A stretch of 64,000 bases of DNA from Lepisosteus oculatus (taxonomy: Eukaryota; Chordata; Actinopteri; Semionotiformes; Lepisosteidae). Position numbers and translations under genes: made by a program. The notes below the pieces were generated by a model, which ran no database searches, was not told where the DNA came from, and was given only the letters and a program-made list of their open reading frames with translations. Shown in pieces: positions 35,800 through 44,874 of the stretch (the stretch's first letter is position 1; each line of letters starts with the position of its first letter). The stretch is from assembly GCF_040954835.1 (NCBI RefSeq), contig NC_090716.1, positions 16,181,275 to 16,245,274 on the forward strand, given 5' to 3'.

Positions 35800-35870
35800 T
35801 GTGGGGAGCTCGTACGTTCTCCAGTGTCCTCCCACAGTCCACGGACACGCTGGTGGGATAATGGGCGTCT
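35800..35870 (+). repeat. Family A repeat fragment next to TRAF6 acceptor
   Basis: The fragment contains TTCTCCAGTGTCCTCCCACA, GTCCACGGACACGCTGGTGG and GATAATGGGCG, matching the middle of the family A consensus. It lies about 95 bp before the acceptor of the first TRAF6 coding exon and has left its reading frame open into the TRAF6 ATG. Confidence 0.65.
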
Positions 35871-35974
35871 GTGAGACATGTCGCGACCTGCTGGGACAGG
35901 GCCCTGGCTCCCCGTGGCGCTCCGTGTTGAAACCGGCCCGCGTGTCCCCCATTTCCGCTCCGCAGGGCTCGGCC

Positions 35975-36243
35975 ATGAGCCAGTCGTGCTGCGAGCTGGA
36001 GAAGGACGGCGGTGGCGGGGCCTGCTGTGGGGCCGTGGTTCCGGCCTGCGCCGACAAGGGGGACGGCTGGGGCACCCTCAGCTCGCACGAGGCCGGCGCG
36101 CACACGCAGGGCTACGACGTGGAGTTCGACCCGCCCCTGGAGAGCAAGTACGAGTGCCCCATCTGCCTGATGGCCCTGCGGGAGGCCGTCCAGACGCCCT
36201 GCGGCCATCGCTTCTGCCGGGGCTGCATCGAGAAGTCCCTAAG
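35975..36243 (+). CDS. TRAF6: TRAF6 coding exon 1 (N-terminus and most of RING)
   Basis: The exon sequence starts at 35,966 after CTCCGCAG, with ATG at 35,975. It encodes [15 protein letters not shown], then [14 protein letters not shown] and the RING start [20 protein letters not shown]. Two bases are left over before a GTGAGG donor. Confidence 0.96.
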
Positions 36244-39200
36244 GTGAGGCCCCCTGGGCCAGGGAATCCCCCTCTTCTGGGCTTCAGTCCTGTTGAGCTG
36301 CACCGCTGGTTTTATAGTTCTGGGTTGGGAAGAATCGGTACTGATGAAACCGTAAGGTGACCACAGTAATGTGTAAAACATCAAAAAAGAGACCAACTTT
36401 CCAGGTTTTCGCCACGTCATATTCTGCAATTCAGTGAGGCAGTGAAACGTCCAGTGAGGTGAAGCAGCCTTATTGCACTGTAAACAAGCAGGCAGTGGTT
36501 TTTGATTGTGAACAGTAGCACCTATCCACTTTCACAAAGTTCAGGATTTTGTGCTTAATGTGAAGAAAATTAACTTGTAAATTTTTTTCTATAATGTCAA
36601 TGAATTTATTTTGTTACCAAGATCTCATCAGCAGTCTGAGAAATTGGGACTGCAATTCTGTTACTACCAAGACCTTTTACAAGCAGAACCCAGTTCACTG
36701 TTTTAATTTTTTTTAATGCAGCTTCCATACAGATATAGGTCTTCTAATAGTTTGTCAATCAGGAGTGTACAAAAGTTAGCATTTTTAATTTTCTTTATAC
36801 AGCGGACTTCAACTTCTTAGATATAAAATGGACGCACAGTTGGCAACAAGGTGATCATTTCTAATTAAAACTGACAATTTATTCACAATTTATTTTACTT
36901 TTTATAAAATATGAGATAAATCAATTGTATCTAGCAATGAATCAGGTAAAATAACCAAGTTTTAAAAGGGGAGTCTTAAGAATAGATTTCCAACAGGCAG
37001 CAACAGTTCCAGAGAGGTGGAGCTTGAATAAAGGGGCAGCTGCTTCTTTTCTCTTGAATTAAACTGACCTTTGATGTGCGGGGAAAGGTCACGGCGCACA
37101 TCCCTGTTTGCATGGAGACGGCGCAAGTCTAATTTCAGAAAAGTGTAATGGTTCCACTTGTAATTAGACTCTAAATGCACATTAAATGACCGTTGGAGTA
37201 TCTCCAGCCTGTTACCTGGTTCAGGACCAGTGGGAAGGGCGAAGGCTGTGCTAGTTTCTCCCAAGGCGGTGGTCATGGGGCAGCACTATGAGCTGAGAGA
37301 TGGTGAGAGGAAGCCTTCCCAATGGCAGTCCAGGGGCTGGACAGAGGAATTCAAGACCTCTCGGAAAGGAGGCTGTGCTGCTCTCCACTGCGGCGAGCGT
37401 GACTGGATAGAGGGGGGAATGGCTTTGATTCTCGCAGCGCTGGTGAATTCAGTGACACCATCTTTGTGCAAGGTGTGCTTAGTCAGCCTCCTACAGTTCG
37501 TGAGCTGTACTGATTCAGTATATTTTTGCATACTGTATATTCAAGACAATGCAGATTTTAAACAAGTCCCATTTTCAAAAATGGAAGTAGCATTTGAATC
37601 TTAACTCCTCAGTAAGTCCCTAATTACTTAATTATGATAGTGGCTGTGCTGTATATCAATGAAACCCTGACTAAAAAGATTTTTTGCAGTATTAATCACT
37701 TTGTGGTTAAAGCCACATTTTGGGGGGGCTGAAACAGGAATTTCTCACTTTCAAATTAAAAAAATAATTTCCCCAATGATCTATTATTCAGAAAGGACCT
37801 TACATTTTTCTTATTTAGAGTGAAGAAATTAATCCGTCTCTCAGTGCATATAATGTGACTGAATCTGCATATGTTGTGCTTCTTAGTGGGTGTATCATCC
37901 TGTAGATCTTCATCTATTCTGTTTTACAATCTTATTAATGTGTTCATATGTACTGGAGGCACTAGTACTAGGTTAATTTAAACAAATCTAACCTTGACTG
38001 GGGCAAAACTACCAAGAATTGTGCAGAGATGAGAAATCGTTAACTAGCTCATCAGCAGTGAGTAAGTATGCCAGGTTCAGCTGCTTTAGTTCCATGAACC
38101 TGACTTAGGAAACCATGTACTTAAACAAGTATAAATGTGAAGCTGAACACCTGGCACATGGTCATTACTAATTATTAACTAAAAGTAGAACAGCTCTCCA
38201 ATCAAGCTAGTAGTCTAAGGTCCCATTAGCCTGATGTATAAGGAGTTGTACTGGGATGAGAACTGGAAGAGAATTCAGGCCAAATCCCTTGATTACTGCG
38301 CAGGGATCCCTCCAGTCACTCATTCTGTGGGTAGCTGTGTGGTTTTGGTCTACAGTGGCAGTGCTGGATACAGTGTTTCCCAGAAAAAAATCCACACCAT
38401 AGCTGCAGTGGAAATGGAAACAGTGACTCTCAAGATAAAAAGTGGTTCTTCGAGTAGAATGGAAAGCAGCCCCTGGGGATGAGATGTCGCCAGTAAATAG
38501 CACTTAGCTTCTTAGCTTAGTAAGAAGGGCTTAAATGTAAATGAACTGTACAAACTTAACATGTTCAGTTTGAGTTCCTGCAATGTTGTTAGACTTGCGA
38601 AAAGCAAAATGTTTGGTTAGTTTAAAGGAAAGCAAAATTGGTAAATTATGTAACCAGGCTATCGACAGATTCAGGTGATTTGGCCGATTTGGGAGCGTTA
38701 TAGAATGTGGTAAAATGAAGTGTTTAAACAATTTAGAAGGAAAAAATATGGAATGAAAATAGCTTATTGACTTGCTTTGGCTCATGGTGCATGTTCCAGG
38801 GTCGGCGTTGAAGTGGTGCCATTCAGGCCCCTTGGCGGTAATAATAATAATTGCTTACGCTTATATAGCGCTTTTCTGGACACTCCACTCAAAGCGCTTT
38901 ACAGGTAATGGGGAGCCCCTCCACCACCACCAGTGTGCAGCCCCACCTGGATGATGTGACGGCAGCCATAGTGCGCCAGAAGGCTCCCCACACATCAGCT
39001 ATCAGTGGGGAGGAGAGCAGAGTAATGTTGCCAATTCATAGAAGGGGATTATTAGGAGGCCATGATTGGTAAGGGCCAATGGGATATTTTGGCCAGGACG
39101 CCGGGGTGTAATGAAAATGCTTGTCTCCAGGTGGCGCTCTTTTCCCTGAGGCCCCAGTGCTCTGTTTCTACAGGGATGCAGGGCAGAAGTGTCCCGTGGA

Positions 39201-42200
39201 CAATGAGGTCCTTACCGAGGACCAGCTGTTCCCAGACAACTTTGCCAAGCGGGAGATCCTGTCCCTCACCGTGCGCTGCCCCAACCAGGGCTGCAGCCAG
39301 AAGATGGAGCTGCGTCACCTCGAGGTAGGGCTCGACTGCAGCAGGCGGCTTCGTTCCCTTCTGCTTCCTGTCTGGGGGTTTTCGGGGGGTTTCCATTCTG
39401 CTGTCTCGTATAAGAGCCTTTAAGTCGCTGTGAATCAAAATCCTTTTTATTGGGTAGAGAACGAAGACCCTAGTCGGCTTAATTCGTCTGCATCCTCAGT
39501 TCAAATATTAAATCAACTACACAGCCGTTTTTCAGATCCTCTTTGCTTTGTCCTCCTGTTGTTCGAGGATGTAAAGTTGTATTATAACAAGCTGAACAGA
39601 TTATTAAACTACCCTAGGCACTAGCCTATGAACCCCAACTCAAAGAGCTTCTCATGTTTCACGTTTAAAATGTTTCTTTACAAATGCAGTCGATAGGATA
39701 AAGGCGAAGACAAATGTTAGCTGCTAAAATGACTGGATTTCTTTAGTCTTTTAGCTGCTTTTGGAGCAGTGAGACCTATAGTTGCTTTAACTTTAGGCAT
39801 GTTGGAGGTAGGAGGCGTTATTTATTAAACCTGCTATCCTTTGAGTTGCCGAAGCAGCGAAAGAGGCTTTCTTGCAAGCAGATTTTGTCTCAAGCTGCGC
39901 TTTCTTTTTAATGTGCTACTGGCGCTTTTAAACTTCAAGCTGTTTTTTCAAGAGTTACAAGAAGTCTCAGCATATTTCAGTCATGGCTGTTCAAACCACA
40001 ATCATGAAAGAATGCATTTGTGTAGTGTCTGTTGGGTGACTGTCAGCAAATTTACATAATGTGTTAACCTTCAGACATTTCTGTAGGTGATTTGGCATTT
40101 CAGCATGAGGTTATGGCAGAAGATAATGTAACCAAAGGTAATAAACTGCACAGTAACAGGGAAGCCAAGTTGCCTGGTAAACTTTGACTGGCATTGTGGG
40201 TTCAGTGCCGTGCCATTCATGTATATATTCATATTCCAAATAACACTTTTGTATTCAAATTCGTTATGACGAAACTGAACACTGTAATATGTGAGGAGGT
40301 TGAGGGTTAGCAAAACCACAACTAAGATATGTAAAGAATCTAAATATGCTGGCTGCATAAATGTTCAACTGTGTGTTGCTGTATGGAATCACCTTTAGCA
40401 CTAATTACTTCTGTCAGTATTTCTGTATAGGTCTCTAATTAAAGATTTGCATTAGTGACATTTTGCCCTTTTTTTTTCTGCCAGTTCTGAGAAGTTTGTT
40501 GGTTACTGTGTCAAGATGGCAATCATTAAGCCTCATCATAAAGTTTGTATTGGATTCAAGTCAGGACTGTGACTGGACCACTCAAATATATTCACTCTCT
40601 TGTCAAAGTTGGGAATGCAAGATACTACAGTATTTAGACACATTTGTCACTTTATTGAATCTGAAAATTGCCCATGTACTAAAGTTTTTGTTTACCAAAC
40701 TGTCATGTGGTGGTGACTTTCTCTGTTTTTTACTGCTGAGCATTCCTGGTTTTGTCCATTATGTGCTTTGTCTATGAAGGGCACAAAGCAACAGTTTGTT
40801 TTTATTGTTATTATGAACTTCTTCTTTTATGTTTGTTGCTGACAGGTATTGCTTAAAATGGAAAAATGTTTAAATCTGTTAACTGCACAGTCTGCTGTGG
40901 TTTCAAGTAGATTCAATTAATTTGCTTTTTATTGATTATAGGATCATCAATAGCCTGAAGACTTCACTGTGCATTTTCAAATTTGTCTGTCGGTCATGTC
41001 TTGCGGAAAGGTGGAACTGTGTGAAACTTATTGTTCCTTTAGAATACAGTACTCTATTTAAGATTGCTGCTATAATTAGGGCACAGCGAACAGCTGCCTC
41101 AGGACCCTAAGCCCCTCAAGGTGAGACATCTGTAAATTCTCCAATTCAGGGTAGCAGGGGATCGGAGTCTATCCCAGAAGCAATGGGTGCCAGGATGTTA
41201 CACCCTGGATGGGACGCCAGTCCGCCACAGAGCACACACATAATAAAATATACTAGAGGTTTTACTCCTGTAGGTGCTACATGATCACCAGTAATTGAGC
41301 ATCACATAGAAAATGTGTGAAATAGGTATACTGTAGACGTGATTTAGTTGAGGTTATCATGTTGTGCTTTATCAAAAAAGTGACAAATGTGACTCAAAAA
41401 TTGTGACAGCTGCACATTTTACTTGGTGCATGTCCATTTGAAGCGTCCACACTGTTTTTTAAAGGACAAACTCAAATCTTGAGGAATGTTTTATGGAGAA
41501 AGTGTTGAAAAGGTTAACTTTGAATCCCACAGTTCCCTCTTGCCTGGAAACCGCCGGGCGCGTTGGCAGTTGTGGGAAGGGGGGGGCGAGCAGGCGCTGC
41601 CCTGGCGCCCCAGTTCTCTGCCCGGCGGTCTGACCGTCTCCGCTGTTCCTGTGCCCATCTCCGCAGGCTCACGTGGCGGAGTGCGTGTTTGCCATGGTGG
41701 TCTGTGTGTTGTGCCACATGTCAGTGTGCAAGAGCTACCTGGGGCAGCATGAGGCCCAGGAGTGCCCACGTCGGCTCGTCCCCTGCATGAACTGCGCCTG
41801 CCCGGTGGTGTTTGAGGAGAGCAAGGTGAGTGCTGCACTGTGCCAGGGATGGAGGTATTGTGAAAATGATTCGTTACTGCACTTAATGCATGGTGGGAAA
41901 TTTGGCCAGAAGACCAGGATTACACCCCTACTGTTTTCAAGCAGCCCTGGGATTTTAATGACTATGGAGAGTCAGGTTTTCCATCTCATCGGAAGGATGG
42001 AGAAATGTTTGAAGTATAGTGTCCTCGTCACTATACTGGGGCATTAGGACCCACACAGATCGCAGGATGAGCTCCCCCTACTGGCCCCACTAACACCTCT
42101 TCCAGCAGCAACCTTAGTTTTTCGCAGGAGGTCTCCCATCCAGGTACTGGCCAGGCTCACACCTGCTGAGCTCCAGTAGGCTGCCAGTGGTGAGCTGAAG

Positions 42201-44628
42201 CTTGACGCAGCTGAAAGTGAAAGATTGATGTGGTGAAGGTGTGCTCGTATGCAGTGGAGAGGGGAGAGGCAGGTCTGCCTTGTGAGCAGTGGTGCAGAAA
42301 GCACAGTGAGCCGTCTGCCATTCGGGATGAGACGCCTAGTGAAAACGGGCTCCATGTCACCCTGAGGGAAGTCTGAAAAGGGGCTGGCGAGCCGATACAG
42401 CGACTGTGAGTAGGACGGAAAAGAGGAGAGAAACGTCCCTTGAGTAGAGAAAAAGAACATTGAAGATAGCGGGGAAGAGATCCCTGCTCATCAGGGCTCT
42501 GTGAAGACAGGCTTGAGGCGCAGCTCACTGCAGTTGGTGCTGTAGCTCAACTAAATGTCAGAGCACTGAGCTTGAAACAGTCCACTCCTGGAGCAGATAA
42601 TTGAATTATTGGTCACCTGATTGAAGGAGAGGCTTTCAGGAAACGGGTCCTGTCTGCATCCACTGCTGCTGGCGAAATAGACCACCAGATGGTTCCTGGA
42701 AGGTTCTCATGAAGTCTTCCTCATGCGCAAGGCTGGAGAGTTTGTCCTAGATGACCACATCTTTCAGTAAAGTGTGTCCGACTTTCTGTCCCAAATATTA
42801 TTTTAGTAGCCCCTGGGTCATTGTATCAGGTTTGCTTTCATAGGTTCTTTAAAATTTTCTTGACAGATCAAATATACAGTACTCACTGACATGCAATACT
42901 TGTAGACGTATAAAGCTCTTGGGCAATTTCAAATTAAACACTCCTGCGGTGTGTGTCTGAAATTCACGAAATGTAGTGTAATTGCAGTGTTTACTTTCTT
43001 GAACTGCTTTTTCTTTTACAGTATCATGAGCAGGAGTGTCCTCTAGCAAATGTAGTGTGTGATTACTGCACTATGGAGCTGATCAGAGACCAGGTAGGTG
43101 TGAAGAGATTCCACTCAGTGCTCGTCATTTCACTACCTCCTGATTTTTTTTTTTTTTAAATCCTGGAGGCACCAGGTATCTACTCTGAAAACTGAAGGTC
43201 CTTTTAGTACATCTCAAGGTCTATATCATTTTGGGAATTGTCTTAAGAGACAGTGGGCTGAGTTCATAATTATTACAACAGTAGCATTAAGACCAATTAG
43301 AAGGGTGAGTGGTTCTGCTACGCATTCTTGTTTTTTAAATCCTTAAGTTAATTTGTCTTCTCTGGCACTGATTTGTGATTTGTCTTCAAGTACAAGTAAG
43401 ATCCATAGTTCACTGACAAAAGCAGATGTTTCAGTCAGTGGATTCTGATGCACTGACAGCATGTTATTTGCCCTTCAGCTGCAGTATCACTGTGATATGG
43501 ATTGCCCTAGAGCTCCGGTGGCCTGTACGTTCAGCCCCTTTGGGTGTCCAGAAAAGGTGAGCTCCGCAATCTGGCGTCTCCTGGAGATAACCACGAGTGC
43601 TTCTCTGCTTCTGAAGCTGCGCTAGAAAGGGACGAGACAAACCAGGCTCTCCCCGTTATGCAGACGTGGTTTTAACACGGCAACGTGCTGCTGTTTTGCA
43701 GATGCAGCGCAGCGACCTGGCCCAGCACATGCAGGAGTTCACCCAGATGCACATGCGCTACATGGCCGATTCCCTGCGCAGCCTCAGCCTGAGCGGCAGC
43801 CTGCTGCCCGCTTCGGAGATGCCCGACGCCAACTTCTGCCCCAGCCGGCCCGTGCCCGGCCCCCTGCCGCTCCGGGAGCCCTTGGCGGGGGCGGCCGTGG
43901 CTGCGCCGGCCTCCTCGCTGCACTGCGGCTGCTCCGGGTCGCTCCAGCACCTGCGCGAGACCATTCAGCAGCTGGAGGCGCGGCTCGTGCGGCAGGACCA
44001 CCAGCTGCGGGAGCTGAGCATCCGCACGGAGACGCAGAGCGGGCAGGTGGGCGAACTGAAGAGGCAGGTGCGCTCGCTGGAGGAGAGCGCGCGGGAGCTG
44101 GAGGCACAGCAGTGCAACGGCATCTACGTGTGGAAGGTGGAGAACTTCTCCGTCTACCAGCGCAGCCAGGAGGCCGGCCAGCCCGTCGTGATCCACAGCC
44201 CGGGCTTCTACACGGGCCGGCCCGGCTACAAGCTGTGCCTGCGCCTCCACCTCCAGACCCCCAGCGCCCCGCGCTGCGCCAACTACATCTCCCTCTTCGT
44301 GCACACCATGCAAGGCCAATACGACAGCCAGCTCTCCTGGCCCTTCCAGGGCACCATCCGCCTCGCCATCCTGGACCAGGCGGACGGTAACCACCACACG
44401 GAGGTGATGGAGACGAAGCCGGACCTCCTGGCCTTCCAGCGCCCCACCATTCAGCGCAACCCCAAGGGCTTCGGCTACGTCACCTTCATGCACCTGAGCG
44501 CCCTGCGGCAGAAGGACTACCTGCGGGACGACACCCTACTGGTGCGCTGCGAGGTCACGCCCCGCTTCGACGTGAGCTGCATCCGGAGAGAGGGTTTCCA
44601 GCCCAGGGGCCCCGAGCCCTCGGTGTAA
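35975..44628 (+). CDS. TRAF6: TRAF6, TNF receptor-associated factor 6, E3 ubiquitin ligase (6 coding exons)
   Basis: Six exons join to 1,656 bases, 551 residues (human about 522). Order of domains: a divergent N-terminus; RING finger with Cys61, Cys64, Cys76, His78, Cys81, Cys84, Cys96 and Asp99; five TRAF-type zinc fingers (about 131-265); a Gly/Ala/Pro-rich linker; coiled coil (about 323-380); and a C-terminal TRAF-C/MATH domain (about 382-535) with [11 protein letters not shown] and [10 protein letters not shown]. Lys115 in FPDNFAK aligns with the human Lys124 autoubiquitination site. The family makes K63-linked chains with UBC13-UEV1A downstream of IL-1R/TLR, CD40 and RANK, activating TAK1 and NF-kB in the cytosol. 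All metal ligands I could check are present. The start ATG lies nine bases after an acceptor. The extra length is in the linker. Confidence 0.98.
36244..39173. other. TRAF6 intron after coding exon 1
   Basis: The 2.9-kb intron holds a truncated 5S-headed-type SINE near its end (38,839-39,115). An open stretch of 124 codons at 37,230-37,604 (plus) has no recognised product. The remainder is AT-rich. Confidence 0.6.
38839..39115 (-). repeat. Family C SINE (5S-headed family), 5'-truncated copy
   Basis: The plus strand shows ATTATTGCTTACGCTTATAT-type tail DNA, CTGGACACTCCACTCAAAGC, TCCACCACCACCAGTGTGCA and CCATGATTGGTAAGGGCCAA. Its last part, TTTGGCCAGGACGCCGG-like, overlaps the start of the copy at 41,880. 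An AAT microsatellite at 38,840-38,852 is its 3' tail, so the element is on the minus strand and lacks its 5S head here. Confidence 0.75.
39174..39324 (+). CDS. TRAF6: TRAF6 coding exon 2 (RING end, zinc finger start)
   Basis: The 151-bp exon encodes [40 protein letters not shown] and KMELRHLE, completing the RING and starting zinc finger 1. Phase 2 in, phase 0 out. A 5S-type SINE ends about 60 bp before its acceptor. Confidence 0.97.
40360..40620 (-). mobile_element. Tc1-like DNA transposon remnant
   Basis: On the minus strand 40,536-40,595 encodes [19 protein letters not shown] and then a stop. The W-P/S-S-x-S-P-D-L-N-P-I pattern is the second catalytic Asp region of Tc1 transposases. The flanking GAATCACCTTTAGCACTAAT block is also typical of fish Tc1-like elements. 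No complete frame or inverted repeats were found. Borders are approximate. Confidence 0.8.
41135..41245 (-). repeat. Family A repeat, 3' fragment
   Basis: The plus strand reads CTCCAATTCAGGGTAGCAGG, GGAGTCTATCCCAGAAGCAA and CTGGATGGGACGCCAGTCCG. Only the 3' part of the element remains. Confidence 0.75.
41667..41825 (+). CDS. TRAF6: TRAF6 coding exon 3 (zinc fingers 1-3)
   Basis: The 159-bp phase 0 exon encodes [36 protein letters not shown] and [12 protein letters not shown]. It is the most divergent part of the protein, yet the Cys and His ligand spacing of the fingers is retained. Confidence 0.95.
41826..43021. other. TRAF6 intron after coding exon 3
   Basis: The 1.2-kb intron is largely taken up on the left by a family C SINE (41,880-42,200), which begins about 55 bp after the donor. 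Nothing else was recognised. Confidence 0.6.
41880..42200 (-). repeat. Family C SINE with 5S rRNA-like head
   Basis: On the plus strand it runs GGTGGGAAATTTGGCCAGAA, CACTATACTGGGGCATTAGG, CTGGCCCCACTAACACCTCT, CAGCAGCAACCTTAGTTTTT and GGTCTCCCATCCAGGTACTG. On the minus strand the last block contains GGATGGGAGACC, the box C motif of 5S rRNA genes. It is therefore a 5S-derived SINE with its head at the right end and its 3' part missing or diverged. Confidence 0.75.
43022..43093 (+). CDS. TRAF6: TRAF6 coding exon 4 (zinc finger 4)
   Basis: The 72-bp phase 0 exon encodes [20 protein letters not shown] and IRDQ. It is too short for ORF scanning; the acceptor is TTTTACAG and the donor GTAGGT. Confidence 0.97.
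43479..43556 (+). CDS. TRAF6: TRAF6 coding exon 5 (zinc finger 5)
   Basis: The 78-bp phase 0 exon encodes [20 protein letters not shown] and FGCPEK. The acceptor is CCCTTCAG and the donor GTGAGC. Confidence 0.97.
43702..44628 (+). CDS. TRAF6: TRAF6 coding exon 6 (coiled coil and TRAF-C domain, stop)
   Basis: The 927-bp exon encodes 308 residues and TAA at 44,626. It begins [20 protein letters not shown], continues with a Pro/Ala-rich linker and the coiled coil [20 protein letters not shown], and ends with the TRAF-C domain including [20 protein letters not shown] and [13 protein letters not shown]. Third positions are very GC-rich compared with exons 4 and 5. Confidence 0.98.
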   Translation: MQRSDLAQHMQEFTQMHMRYMADSLRSLSLSGSLLPASEMPDANFCPSRPVPGPLPLREPLAGAAVAAPASSLHCGCSGSLQHLRETIQQLEARLVRQDHQLRELSIRTETQSGQVGELKRQVRSLEESARELEAQQCNGIYVWKVENFSVYQRSQEAGQPVVIHSPGFYTGRPGYKLCLRLHLQTPSAPRCANYISLFVHTMQGQYDSQLSWPFQGTIRLAILDQADGNHHTEVMETKPDLLAFQRPTIQRNPKGFGYVTFMHLSALRQKDYLRDDTLLVRCEVTPRFDVSCIRREGFQPRGPEPSV

Positions 44629-44868
44629 TGCCCCGCAGGGGTTCCAGGGGCCGCCGAGATGGCTGAGGGTACGGTGTCGGCAGAGGACACGCCAACGCAG
44701 CACGAGAGACTGCCTGCAGCACGGCAGTGGCTTTGATGACGAAACATGCCTCGCAGAGCAGCGTTTCCGAGAGGCGGATAAAAACATACATGTTGTAGAA
44801 CAAGCTTAGACTGAGCGCTGAATTGAGTTGTCTTTTTTTAAATTAACTGATCCCCTTGCAATGTCTGA

Positions 44869-44874
44869 AATAAA
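44869..44874 (+). other. TRAF6: Candidate proximal polyadenylation signal of TRAF6
   Basis: AATAAA 240 bases after the TRAF6 stop codon, followed by TTGGTTATTTCTCTGTG, a GU-rich context compatible with cleavage. Confidence 0.5.

Larger units (their letters stand above)
31954..35965. other. Presumed TRAF6 5' intron
   Basis: The 4-kb stretch holds a family A repeat (33,165-33,420), a family B SINE with a trinucleotide tail (34,785-35,091) and a family A fragment next to the acceptor. The remainder is AT-rich; no additional exon was recognised. Confidence 0.55.
39325..41666. other. TRAF6 intron after coding exon 2
   Basis: The 2.3-kb intron holds a decayed Tc1-like element (40,360-40,620) and a family A fragment (41,135-41,245). 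The sequence just before exon 3 is GC-rich. Confidence 0.6.

Noticed and set aside
37230-37604. 124-codon open frame in the TRAF6 intron
   Set aside because: It has no domain, no splice partner and no similarity that I recognise; TRAF6 exons join in frame without it.
42120-42200. Possible 5S rRNA gene
   Set aside because: Only part of the 5S promoter region is similar, it is diverged, and it is joined to a SINE body.
43672-44493. 273-codon open frame on the minus strand
   Set aside because: It is the antisense shadow of the GC-rich last TRAF6 exon; the sense frame is a clear coiled coil and TRAF-C domain.
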